From assembly GCF_020447265.1 (NCBI RefSeq), contig NZ_JAJADR010000002.1, positions 496,001 through 560,000 of the forward strand: a stretch of DNA of 64,000 nt. Direction: 5' to 3'. This stretch comes from Hymenobacter lucidus (lineage in GTDB: Bacteria > Bacteroidota > Bacteroidia > Cytophagales > Hymenobacteraceae). A program made the position numbers and the translations under genes. Numbering within the stretch: the first letter of the stretch is position 1; each line of letters starts with the position of its first letter. Shown here one piece after another: positions 43,598 to 51,189 of this stretch. The notes below the pieces were generated by a model, which worked only from the letters and a program-made list of their open reading frames with translations, ran no database searches and was not told where the DNA came from.

Positions 43598-44755
43598 ATG
43601 CCCATCAGCCCTGCTACTCCCGATTCGCGCCGCCGCTTTCTGCAACAGCTCAGCGTGGGCGCGGCCCTGGCCGCCGTGGCCGGACCGGGCGCGGCCTTTT
43701 CCCAACCTCAACCCGACCCTATGAAACCAGCGGATTCCGGCAAGCTCGGCTTTGCCATTGTGGGCCTGGGCAAGTTTGCCACCGAGCAGATTATGCCCAA
43801 CTTCAAAGACTGTAAATATGCCCGCATTACGGCCCTGGTAAGCGGCACGCCCGACAAGGCCAAAAAGCTCGCCCAAGAATACGGCGTAGCCGAAAAGAGC
43901 GTGTACAGCTACGAGAACTTCGATTCCATCAAGGACAATCCGGAGGTGGATATCGTCTATATCATTCTGCCCAACTCGATGCACGCCGAGTACACGATAC
44001 GCGCGGCCCAGGCCGGCAAGCACGTGCTCTGCGAAAAGCCCATGGCGACTTCCGTAGAAGATTGTGAGAAGATGATTGCGGCCTGCAAAAAGGCCAACAA
44101 GAAGCTCATGATTGCCTATCGGGCCCATTATGAGCCCTTCAACCTGGAGGCCATGGACCGAATCCGGAAGGGCGAGTTGGGCAAGCTGCGCGCCATCACC
44201 TCCGACCACGGCCGCCCCGTAAAGCCCACCGAAGACAAGGCCGACTCGTGGCGGGTGGTGAAAAAGCTGGCCGGTGGCGGCTCTTTAATGGATATCGGCA
44301 TTTACGCCCTCAATGCCTGCCGCTACCTCACCGGCGAAGAGCCAGTGGAAATTACGGCCCAGGAATTCAGCGACAAATCAGACCCGCGCTTCAAGGAAGT
44401 GGAAGATAATATTCACTTCACCCTGCGCTTCCCCAGCGGCGTGCTGGCTTCCTGCACCAGCTCCTACAGCTACTCGGAGGTAAAGCGCGGCCGGGCTTTC
44501 GGCGACAAAGCCTGGCTCGACCTCGACCCGCTCTCCGACTACAAAGAGCACACGATGAAAATCGGCAGCGACGAAGGCAAGCAAGAACCCAAAATCAAGG
44601 AGGGCAACCAGTTTGCCGCCGAGCTGGACCACATGGCCGAGTGCGTGCGCGACAACAAAACACCCAAAACGCCTGGCGAAGAAGGATTAAAGGACGTGCG
44701 CTATATCATGGCCATCTACGAAGCCGCGAAGAAAGGCAAGGCGGTGAAGGTGTGA
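43598..44755 (+). CDS. Tat-exported Gfo/Idh/MocA family oxidoreductase
   Basis: 385 residues. A twin-arginine signal (SRRRFLQQLSVGAALAAVAGPGAAF) is followed by an NAD(P)-binding fold GFAIVGLGKFATEQIMPNF. Further family motifs are EKPMATSVEDCEKMI and RAHYEPFNLEAMDRIRKGELGKL with GGGSLMDIGIYALNA. The glucose-fructose oxidoreductase group has this Tat-plus-Gfo arrangement with tightly bound NADP, so a periplasmic sugar oxidoreductase is likely. Substrate is not defined. The stop codon abuts the repeat element at 44756. Confidence 0.92.
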   Translation: MPISPATPDSRRRFLQQLSVGAALAAVAGPGAAFSQPQPDPMKPADSGKLGFAIVGLGKFATEQIMPNFKDCKYARITALVSGTPDKAKKLAQEYGVAEKSVYSYENFDSIKDNPEVDIVYIILPNSMHAEYTIRAAQAGKHVLCEKPMATSVEDCEKMIAACKKANKKLMIAYRAHYEPFNLEAMDRIRKGELGKLRAITSDHGRPVKPTEDKADSWRVVKKLAGGGSLMDIGIYALNACRYLTGEEPVEITAQEFSDKSDPRFKEVEDNIHFTLRFPSGVLASCTSSYSYSEVKRGRAFGDKAWLDLDPLSDYKEHTMKIGSDEGKQEPKIKEGNQFAAELDHMAECVRDNKTPKTPGEEGLKDVRYIMAIYEAAKKGKAVKV

Positions 44756-45007
44756 TTTAGCGAACTAGTGAGTTAGTGGGTTTTATGTTCTGCCATCCTA
44801 AACAGAGCAAAAGGCGTCCTCATCTGGCCCAATCAAGCTTAGTGAATACAAAAAGCCCTTTACTACATTGGTGGTAAAGGGCTTTTTGCGTTGAAAGATG
44901 CTTGTCACTTACTGGAGCAAGGTTCTTCACAGGCTCGCAATGACAGGTAATTGTAGGCGGCAAAAAAACAAAAAAACAAAAACTCACTAACTCACTAATT
45001 CGCTAAA
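44756..45007. mobile_element. MITE-like element A, 252 bp with 23-bp terminal inverted repeats
   Basis: TTTAGCGAACTAGTGAGTTA... at 44756-44778 and its inverted copy at 44985-45007 differ at one base of 23. The element fills the gap between two convergent genes, its ends touching both stop codons. Inside are a CTGCCATCCTAAAC motif, a strong AAAAAGCCC hairpin, GTTGAAAG and CTCGCAATGACAGG. The same order of motifs recurs at 53988-54224. No transposase lies inside, so it is a nonautonomous or REP-type element. Its terminator function is covered separately. Confidence 0.65.
44850..44887. terminator. Hairpin terminator inside element A
   Basis: AAAAAGCCCTTTAC and GTAAAGGGCTTTTT arms with a 10-nt loop; it can stop both convergent transcripts. 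Confidence 0.85.
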
Positions 45008-47140
45008 TCACCACTTCCATCCTACCGTGGTGCCGGCGTAGAAATTGCGGGCGGGGGCGGGCTGGTAGAACCGGTTGCCGAAGGCGTTCAGGTCGGGGCC
45101 GAGGCTGTAGTGGCGGTTGGTAGCGTTTTCGAGGCCGGCAAATACGTCCAGCTCCAGGTGGCCCAGCAGGGTGCGGCGCCAGCCGGTGCGGGCGGCAAAG
45201 GTCCAGTAGCCGGGCGCATAGAAGGTGTTGGCGTCGTTGAGTGGCAGGCGGGCCTGATGGCTGAGTGTGGGGTGCAGGTAGAAGCCCGGCTTGGTGGTGG
45301 CATCGAGGCCGGCGCTGAGCGTGTGCGGGGCAGTGCCGGTGAGGCGGTTGCCGCTGTAGTTGTCGGCGTTCTGTTGATAGTCCTGGAAGCGGAAATGGTT
45401 GTAGGCGTAGCTGGCCCACAGGCGCAGCCCGGCGGCCGTGGCGGCCACGTCAGTTGGCGTGGCCGCAGGTTGCCAGAGCCAGCCACTCACGGCCGCCTCC
45501 ACCCCGCGCTGGCGGGTAGAGCCGGAGTTGGCAAACAGTTGGGCGCCCTGCTCCGTGGTGCGCGTCACGATGGTTTGGCGCAGCCGAAAGTCGAAGGCGG
45601 CTACATCGAAGGTGAGCCGCTGGCTAAGGGCTTTGCCGCGCAGGCCCGCTTCGTAGCTGGTGCCGCGCTCGGCTTGCAGGGCCGTGTTGAGGCTGCCGTC
45701 GGAGGGCCGTATTTCTTCCTCGGTGGGGGGCGAAAAGCCGCTGCTCACGCTGGCGTAAGCCGAAATCAGCGGGGTAATTTCCTTGAGCAAGGCTACCCGG
45801 GGCGACACTTCGGGCTCGAAGCGGCGTTCTACCTCGTAGCCCCCGGGCGTGATGGTGCCGCCCGGCAGGCGGGTGATGTCGTAGGCGAGGCGGTTGTAGC
45901 TGGCGCCCACGGTGGCCAGCAGGCCGGCCGGCAGTTCCAGCTCAGCCTGCCCAAACACGAAGCCCGTGCTGGTCCGGATTTCGTCGTCGTAGCGCAGCGG
46001 GCCGGGCGTACCGGCGCGGTTGGTGTAGTTGCGGGAGCTTTCGAAGCTGCTTTGCCACTCCCCGCCCCCGCTCAGGCGCAGAGCGCGGCCGGCCACCGGC
46101 AGGCGGTAGGTGAAAGCCGTGCGCCCACCCCAACCCAGGGCCGTGTTGCGCTCATAGTCGACCAGGAATGGGGTACGAATGGCCGTGCCAGAGGTATAGA
46201 GCGTGGTTTTGTTGGTGAAGGCCGGCGTGAAACGGTACTCGTGCGACAAGCCCAGCAGCGCCGTGCGCGAGGCGTAAGCCGCCTGCTGGGCCACCGTGCC
46301 AGGGTTGGTTACTACGCCCGCCGCATTCACCACCGACGGCCGGGCCTGCCTTGGGTTCTGGTCGAACTGGGCCCGGGTGAGGCCGCCGGGTAGCTGGTAG
46401 CTCAGGTCGGTGTAGAGCAGGTGGGCGGCTACGGTGCGCTTCTCGGAGGGCCGGAATTCGCCGTCGAGGGTGAGCACGTCGCGCAGGGCGGCGCTGTTCT
46501 GACGGTAGCCGTCCAGGCTTTGGTGGGCGTACTGGGCCCGCAGGCTGCTGGCAGCGGTGCTGGTTTCGGCCGTGGCCGAGTAGCGCCGCAGCCCGTAGCT
46601 GCCCGCCGTGAAGCCCACCTGGGCCCGCGACTCGCCGGGCGCGGCCTGGCGGTTTGAGAGCAGAATGGCCCCGCCGGTGCCGGCCCCGTACACGCTGGCC
46701 GTGGGGCCTTTCAGCACCTCGATGCGCCCGATGGTGGCCGCGTCGAGCAGGTTGAAGGGAGTGCTGCCGCTGGCCTCAGTGAAGGGAATATCGTGGTAAT
46801 ATACTTTCACGTTGCGCACCCCAAACGGCGAGCGAAGCGTGCTGCCCCGCACGCTGATGCGGTAGCTGGCCGTGGCCCGCTCCTCCAGCCGCACGCCGGG
46901 CAGGGTATTGACGGCGGCGGCCAACGACGATTGGTTGAACCGCTCGATACCCGCGGCATCCAGCACGGCCACGCCGGCCGCCGTGCGCCGCAGGGGCAGA
47001 TTGGTGCCGTAGCCCACCACGGTAGCCTCGGGCAGCTTCACGGTGCGGGTGGTATCGGGCGGGGCGGGGGTTTGGGCCCGGGCCGACAAGGTCAGCAAGC
47101 CGAGGGGAAACAGCAGTAAATAACGGGGACGCATACGCAC
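45008..47140 (-). CDS. TonB-dependent outer-membrane receptor
   Basis: 710 residues: signal peptide (RYLLLFPLGLLTLSARAQ), a TonB box-like VKLPEATVVGYG, plug domain (NQSSLAAAVNTLPGVRLEERATASYRISVRGSTLRSPFG) and a 22-stranded barrel with a final aromatic WKW. The plug motif IEVLKGPTASVYGAGTGGAILL is complete. It resembles siderophore or iron-chelate receptors (FecA-like). No SusD, FecR or sigma factor gene is close by, so the ligand is unknown. The stop codon touches element A. Starts ATG 47140 or 47134 are equivalent. Confidence 0.92.
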   Translation of the reverse strand: MRMRPRYLLLFPLGLLTLSARAQTPAPPDTTRTVKLPEATVVGYGTNLPLRRTAAGVAVLDAAGIERFNQSSLAAAVNTLPGVRLEERATASYRISVRGSTLRSPFGVRNVKVYYHDIPFTEASGSTPFNLLDAATIGRIEVLKGPTASVYGAGTGGAILLSNRQAAPGESRAQVGFTAGSYGLRRYSATAETSTAASSLRAQYAHQSLDGYRQNSAALRDVLTLDGEFRPSEKRTVAAHLLYTDLSYQLPGGLTRAQFDQNPRQARPSVVNAAGVVTNPGTVAQQAAYASRTALLGLSHEYRFTPAFTNKTTLYTSGTAIRTPFLVDYERNTALGWGGRTAFTYRLPVAGRALRLSGGGEWQSSFESSRNYTNRAGTPGPLRYDDEIRTSTGFVFGQAELELPAGLLATVGASYNRLAYDITRLPGGTITPGGYEVERRFEPEVSPRVALLKEITPLISAYASVSSGFSPPTEEEIRPSDGSLNTALQAERGTSYEAGLRGKALSQRLTFDVAAFDFRLRQTIVTRTTEQGAQLFANSGSTRQRGVEAAVSGWLWQPAATPTDVAATAAGLRLWASYAYNHFRFQDYQQNADNYSGNRLTGTAPHTLSAGLDATTKPGFYLHPTLSHQARLPLNDANTFYAPGYWTFAARTGWRRTLLGHLELDVFAGLENATNRHYSLGPDLNAFGNRFYQPAPARNFYAGTTVGWKW

Positions 47141-47264
47141 AAGTCAGGTCAGTGAGCATCCAAACGGCAAACCGGGCGGGATGTTTAGGCTGATAATGCC
47201 CGTCTTAGTGTATCTTGACTGCTAGCAGCTGAGCGTTCCGCTATTTCCGTCTCCGACTTTTCCC

Positions 47265-47999
47265 ATGTACGCCCTTCGCCGCCACCGTCGCCAGTTGCTG
47301 CTTCCACCGGGCTTGCTGGCCCTGGCGTTTCTGTTGCTGCTGGGGTGTAGAGTGATAGAGCAGCAGGCAGGGCGGCTGAGAGAGCAGTACGTAGTATCAC
47401 TTACTGTTGCCCCACCGCTCCCAAACCAAGACCCTATTTTAGCGAAGGGAAACCCACACTTGTACATGCCTCCAAGCAAGCTGGAGCATTTCCGCCCCTG
47501 GCAAACGGTCCTGTTGACCGGCAATGTCTGGCAGGACTACTTTTCTCTGCAACAAGCTCAGACCATACTCCGGCAACTGCATCACGCCCCAAACCATGAC
47601 CGGGGATTACGTATCCGCTTTGGGCCGCAAGCCTCCTACGCCAGCCTTATCCAGACCTTGGACCAGCTGTATAATGCGGACGTGAATAAGTACTGGCTGG
47701 ATATTCATCATGAGCCGACCACGCTCTATACCTTCACCACGTATCAGCAGCAGCCCCTAATCGAGTGCTACGGTACTTTCACAGGCAAACAAGCTACTGC
47801 AACCCTAGCACCTCGCCTGTACAGCTGTACAGAAGTTGGCACTATTCCTTTCAAACTAATGCCACCAGAGGAGGCATCGATTTGGGCCCATGTTACTGAA
47901 GACATACCCCCCTTTTCAATAACTACCACCTGGGCATCCCTGCTCCTGCTGGCCCTGGTTTCGGGCGGGCGGCTGTTTCGGCAGTGGCAGCAGGCATAG
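47265..47999 (+). CDS. Membrane-anchored protein with ExbD-like core, paralog 1
   Basis: 244 residues. N-terminal membrane segment RRQLLLPPGLLALAFLLLLGC, a periplasmic-type region of about 180 residues and a C-terminal segment (TTWASLLLLALVSGGRLF). The core RIRFGPQASYASLIQTLDQLYNADVNKYWLDIHHEPTTLYTF is nearly repeated in the gene at 52594, which shares the anchor, the FRPWQ/FRSWQ segment and the IHH-P-TLY ending. Strand-helix-strand with a conserved Y resembles the periplasmic domain of ExbD, although the TM Asp of ExbD is missing. Function unknown. Its own terminator follows. Confidence 0.7.
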   Translation: MYALRRHRRQLLLPPGLLALAFLLLLGCRVIEQQAGRLREQYVVSLTVAPPLPNQDPILAKGNPHLYMPPSKLEHFRPWQTVLLTGNVWQDYFSLQQAQTILRQLHHAPNHDRGLRIRFGPQASYASLIQTLDQLYNADVNKYWLDIHHEPTTLYTFTTYQQQPLIECYGTFTGKQATATLAPRLYSCTEVGTIPFKLMPPEEASIWAHVTEDIPPFSITTTWASLLLLALVSGGRLFRQWQQA

Positions 48000-48020
48000 G
48001 TCTTCCCCTGCCCATCCCAC

Positions 48021-48053
48021 AAAAAAGCCTGCCCGGTTTCCCGGGCAGGCTGT
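48021..48053 (+). terminator. Hairpin terminator
   Basis: AAGCCTGCCCGG and CCGGGCAGGCT arms with a very short loop, behind the gene ending at 47999. Confidence 0.8.
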
Positions 48054-48073
48054 TGCATAGGCATAGCATAAGG

Positions 48074-48493
48074 TTAGGCAGACAGCTCATCGTGGCGGAC
48101 TTGCACCTGGGCTTTGCAGTCCAGGTAGCCGGTATGCTGGCGCTGGGCGGCATCTAGCTCCCGGGCCCGGCGGAAGGCCCCGCTGCCGCCCTGGCCGACG
48201 AGCTGCTCGTCCTGGAGCCCTTCGCGCTTGCGTTTGAGGCCGCGCAGCTTCACTTCCTCCTTGGTACGGGCCGGGCCGGCGAGCATCGTGGCGATACGCG
48301 CCTCCAGGGGCGTAATCTGCTCGGTCAGGGAGTCGATTTCGTTGACGTTGGCCGTGGCCTCCCCGGTTTGCAGGGTAGTCGAGCGGGTCGTGGCCGTAAT
48401 CCGGAACTCCATCCGGTCAATATCGGCCTGGGTTTCGGCGAGTACCAGCAGACACTCGGCGCGGGAGATAAGCAGGTGAACAGGGTAATCCAT
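48074..48493 (-). CDS. Uncharacterised coiled-coil protein
   Basis: 139 residues from ATG 48493 (MDYPVHLLISRAECLLVLAE). It is almost entirely helical and charged, with heptad-like stretches QADIDRMEFRITATTRS and EIDSLTEQITPLEARIATM, and KLRGLKRKREGLQDEQLV. No signal, membrane segment or known domain. It lies downstream of the XRE gene on the same strand, separated by 163 bp of AT-rich sequence with a TATTTATTTTTATACC patch. Function not recognised; a structural or DNA-associated role is only a guess. Confidence 0.6.
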   Translation of the reverse strand: MDYPVHLLISRAECLLVLAETQADIDRMEFRITATTRSTTLQTGEATANVNEIDSLTEQITPLEARIATMLAGPARTKEEVKLRGLKRKREGLQDEQLVGQGGSGAFRRARELDAAQRQHTGYLDCKAQVQVRHDELSA

Positions 48494-48656
48494 AGTACTG
48501 ATAAGAAAAAAAGAGGAATAAACCAGAGTGGCGGAGTGCCACCCCACAGAAATATAAGCAGCTATTAATCACGTAGAATAGGTATATACATATTTATTTT
48601 TATACCACCTTACGGTGAGTGCCGTATCCTCGCCCGGCCGTCCCGCCCACGCCCCG

Positions 48657-49238
48657 TTACCCCTTCCCTCCGGCCAGCCAGGCTTCCAGCAGCACCCCCT
48701 CGTGCCGGTAGGCTTCCCCTCGCATACCCAGCAGCGCGGCCACCACCGGCCCGGCCTCAGCTTCGGGGAGCAGGGCATCGGTGGCGGCTTCGCGCAGGCG
48801 GGCCAGCCAGCGGCGGCGCAAGGCCAGGGCCACCGGCTCGGCAGCCGTTTCGGGGGGTAGGGCCGCGTGCAGTACCGGGGCGGCTGCCAGGCGGCGGGCG
48901 GCGGTGCGCAGGGTGCCCAGCAAGGCCAGGTGCTGCAAGTGCAGCCGCCGGACCTGGTAGTCGCACTCGCGCAGGCGGGCCAAGGCCGCGGCGGGCCCGG
49001 CACTAGCCAGGAGCAGCGCGGGCGCGAGCGGCGGGGCCGGCACGGTCGTTTCATCGTCGGGCAGGGCCTGGGCCGTGAGCCAGGGAAACAGCCAGGGCCG
49101 GGCGTGGCGGGGCAGCTCCTCCCGGCCCGTTTCCACTAAGGCCAGCAACGAGCGGCTTATGCCCAGCCAGGTGGCTAGGTCGGCCTGCAACAAACCGAAA
49201 TGGGCGCGCACGTCGCGCAGCAGCGGGGCATAGCTCAT
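48657..49238 (-). CDS. XRE-family helix-turn-helix protein with Ala/Leu-rich C-terminus
   Basis: 193 residues. Residues 5-60 form an HTH_3 domain: LRDVRAHFGLLQADLATWLGISRSLLALVETGREELP. The remaining 130 residues are Leu/Ala/Arg-rich helices (LARLRECDYQVRRLHLQHLALLGTLRTAARRLAAAPVL). A DNA-binding regulator is a safe call; the target is unknown. The 101-bp octamer array lies directly before the start codon (21 bp away), which makes autoregulation plausible. High GC and alanine content differ from other genes here. ATG 49238 begins MSYAPLLRDVRAHFG, typical for the fold. Confidence 0.75.
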   Translation of the reverse strand: MSYAPLLRDVRAHFGLLQADLATWLGISRSLLALVETGREELPRHARPWLFPWLTAQALPDDETTVPAPPLAPALLLASAGPAAALARLRECDYQVRRLHLQHLALLGTLRTAARRLAAAPVLHAALPPETAAEPVALALRRRWLARLREAATDALLPEAEAGPVVAALLGMRGEAYRHEGVLLEAWLAGGKG

Positions 49239-49258
49239 GGCAAGGCAGGTCAGGCGAG

Positions 49259-49359
49259 ACCTAACAATTTCTCAGCCCATCCGAAATGGTGTTAGGTAAG
49301 GCCTAACCTAACATAATTTCACCTAACATGATATGGTGTTAGGTGAAATCGTGTTAGGT
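49259..49359 (-). promoter_or_regulatory. Regularly spaced octamer array before the XRE gene
   Basis: Six exact copies of TGTTAGGT or its complement ACCTAACA start at 49259, 49290, 49306, 49321, 49337 and 49352. Spacing is 31, 16, 15, 16 and 15 bp, i.e. multiples of about 15.5. Orientations alternate, so 49290/49306 form an inverted pair with 8-bp spacer and 49321/49337 form another, the latter extended to 12-bp arms TTTCACCTAACA. A near-copy GCCTAACC is at 49301. This looks like a multi-site operator of the XRE protein starting 21 bp downstream. Confidence 0.7.
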
Positions 49360-49502
49360 CCGAGCCGGGAGGGCGGCGCGGGGGCCAGAAACCGTAGTTC
49401 CTGAGCGAAAATCGAGGATAAACGCGGAGCGGCTTGTAGTTATCGATGCGGACCTTTGCAGAGCCTAACGCCCTGGGCTGTATGGAGAACAGGCAAAAGG
49501 GC

Positions 49503-49570
49503 CGTCATGCAGAGTATTCTGCGCATGAAGCAGAGCCGAAGCATCTCGCGTGCTGACGTTGCAATAGTAA
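49503..49570. repeat. Half copy of a dispersed palindromic repeat
   Basis: CGTCATGCAGAG ... GAAGCAGAGCCGAAGCATCT and CGCGTGCTGACGTTG follow the left arm of the full repeat at 52432-52530. It abuts the first codon of the truncated histidine-kinase frame at 49571, so insertion or recombination here may have removed the gene's 5' part. Confidence 0.55.
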
Positions 49571-50185
49571 TTGCGCCTGAGTTTGCGCCAGCAGCAGGCC
49601 TTGTTTGAGGCCGTGCAGGCGGCCCAGGAAGCCGAGCGCAAACGCGTGGCCGAAAGCCTGCACAACGGTATTGGCCAGTTGCTCTTTGCCACCAAGCTAC
49701 GCCTCGACCAGCTGCACGCCCCGGCGCTGCACACCCTGCCGTCGTTGGTAGCTGCCCGCCAGGAGGCCGACCGGCTGCTGGCCGAAGCCATCCGCCAGAC
49801 GCGCACTCTCTCTCACGAGCTAGTGCCCATGATGCTGGAAAAGTTTGGCCTGGCGGCAGCGCTGCAGGACATCAGCCGGAAGATGAGCTCTCCGCAACTG
49901 AGCCTGCGCTGCCAGGTGCTATTCGACGAAGATGCTGGCCCGATATCCCCGGCTTTGCAGCTGGCACTCTACCGGATGGCCCAGGAGCTGGAAACCACGC
50001 CCGGCTGGGTACTGCTGCGCGCTGAAGACAACGGCCCCGGCTTCGCCCCAAGCCCAACGGCCAGCACCGGCCTGGGCCTGCGCAGCATCCACGACCGGGT
50101 AGAGCTGCTGGGTGGGGTAATGGAAACCGGCACTTCGGATGGGGCCTACGTGCGCATTCGCCTGCCGCTCTCCCGCCCGGTATAA
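49571..50185 (+). pseudogene. Decayed histidine kinase (HisKA_3/HATPase remnant)
   Basis: 204 residues from a TTG. The H-box ERKRVAESLHNGIGQLLFATK (dimerisation/phosphoacceptor of NarL-type kinases) is present, and the G1/G2 boxes EDNGPGF and TGLGLRSI are there. Between LALYRMAQEL and TPGWVLLRAEDNGPGF the N-box of the ATP-binding domain (normally E..NN..KHA) is missing; about 25 residues are deleted. No N-terminal sensor domain is encoded, and a repeat element abuts the 5' end. The catalytic site is therefore incomplete. No response regulator follows. It is best seen as a pseudogene. Confidence 0.7.
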
Positions 50186-50273
50186 GGCGGGCTACTACGG
50201 AAATGAGCTGGTGGAAGGCAACGCCCGAGGGCCAGCCGGATAACCTCCGGCCGTCGGGCTGCGTCTAGCAAGT

Positions 50274-51050
50274 ATGCCTTTCCTCCAGCCCAGTGTGGCT
50301 TTTCTTTTTTGCCTGGGCTCTTTCGCCGCCTGCGGGCAAGCCAGCCGCTTGGCCGACCGTAACCACCTCGGCTGGCTGGTGTATGAGGGCGACCATCGTT
50401 TGGGCCGCCGCTGGACGCTGCACACCGAGTACCAGTGGCGGCGCACCCACTTTATTGGCCGGCCCCAGCAGCAGCTGGCCCGGCTGGGCGCGGCCTACCA
50501 GCTGCTCCCCCGCCTGAGCGTGGCCACCGGCTACACCAACCTGATTACTCACCCCTACGGTGCCTACCCCACCGCCGCTACCGGCGTGCCGTTTCCCGAG
50601 CACCGCAGCTACCAGGACGTGCAGCTGAGCGACACCCTGGGCCGCCTCGGGCTGGAGCAGCGGGTGCGCCTGGAGCAGCGCTGGCAGGGCCAGCTGGCCG
50701 AGGGCCGGGGCCGGGCCGTGCAAAGCTGGGAGTACCAGAACCGTATCCGCTACCAGCTCGCGGCTACCCTGCCCCTGCAAGGCCCCCGCCTCGACGACGG
50801 TGAATGGTACCTGACAGCCTTTGACGAGGTGTTTCTGAGCTTTGGCCGTAATGCCAGCAAGGTGTTTAACCAGAACCGAATTGGGGCGGGCCTGGGCTAC
50901 CAGGTGCAGGACAACTTCCGACTGGAGGCGCTTTACCTCAACCAGATAACCCAGCACGCCGACGATGACGAAACTTCCGGCTTGCCGGTGTTCGAGTTCA
51001 ACCACGGCTTCCGGCTGGGCGTAGCGTATGATTTCACGCTGGGGCAGTAG
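50274..51050 (+). CDS. DUF2490 outer-membrane beta-barrel protein
   Basis: 258 residues with a signal peptide (FLQPSVAFLFCLGSFAACGQA). It is a DUF2490-type barrel: LGWLVYEGDHRLGRRWTLHTEYQWRR, RVRLEQRWQGQL and EYQNRIRYQLAA with alternating aromatic residues, and a final LGVAYDFTLGQ. The family is common in Bacteroidota outer membranes and has no known function. Its last two codons and stop lie in a small inverted-repeat element (51045-51125). It is 88 bp behind the kinase remnant. Confidence 0.88.
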   Translation: MPFLQPSVAFLFCLGSFAACGQASRLADRNHLGWLVYEGDHRLGRRWTLHTEYQWRRTHFIGRPQQQLARLGAAYQLLPRLSVATGYTNLITHPYGAYPTAATGVPFPEHRSYQDVQLSDTLGRLGLEQRVRLEQRWQGQLAEGRGRAVQSWEYQNRIRYQLAATLPLQGPRLDDGEWYLTAFDEVFLSFGRNASKVFNQNRIGAGLGYQVQDNFRLEALYLNQITQHADDDETSGLPVFEFNHGFRLGVAYDFTLGQ

Positions 51051-51125
51051 CGCGAACTTTGTAGTTCGCGTAGCCCGCGCTGTTAAAGTCGTTCTGGCAC
51101 TCAAACTACAAAGTTCGCGCTACTG
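51045..51125. repeat. 81-bp inverted-repeat element with 22-bp perfect arms
   Basis: Arms 51045-51066 (CAGTAGCGCGAACTTTGTAG and two more bases) and 51104-51125 are perfect inverted copies. Within the left arm CGCGAACT-TTGT-AGTTCGCG is itself palindromic. The element starts inside the DUF2490 stop-codon region. No T-run, so it is not a simple terminator. A short similar stretch GCGCGCAACTATAGCGCGCG follows the gene ending at 6156. Confidence 0.65.
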
Positions 51126-51189
51126 CCGGCAACCCTAACCCGGTGCAGGCGGTAAACCGAAGTGCTCTATTCGCTCAACTTCCTACTGT

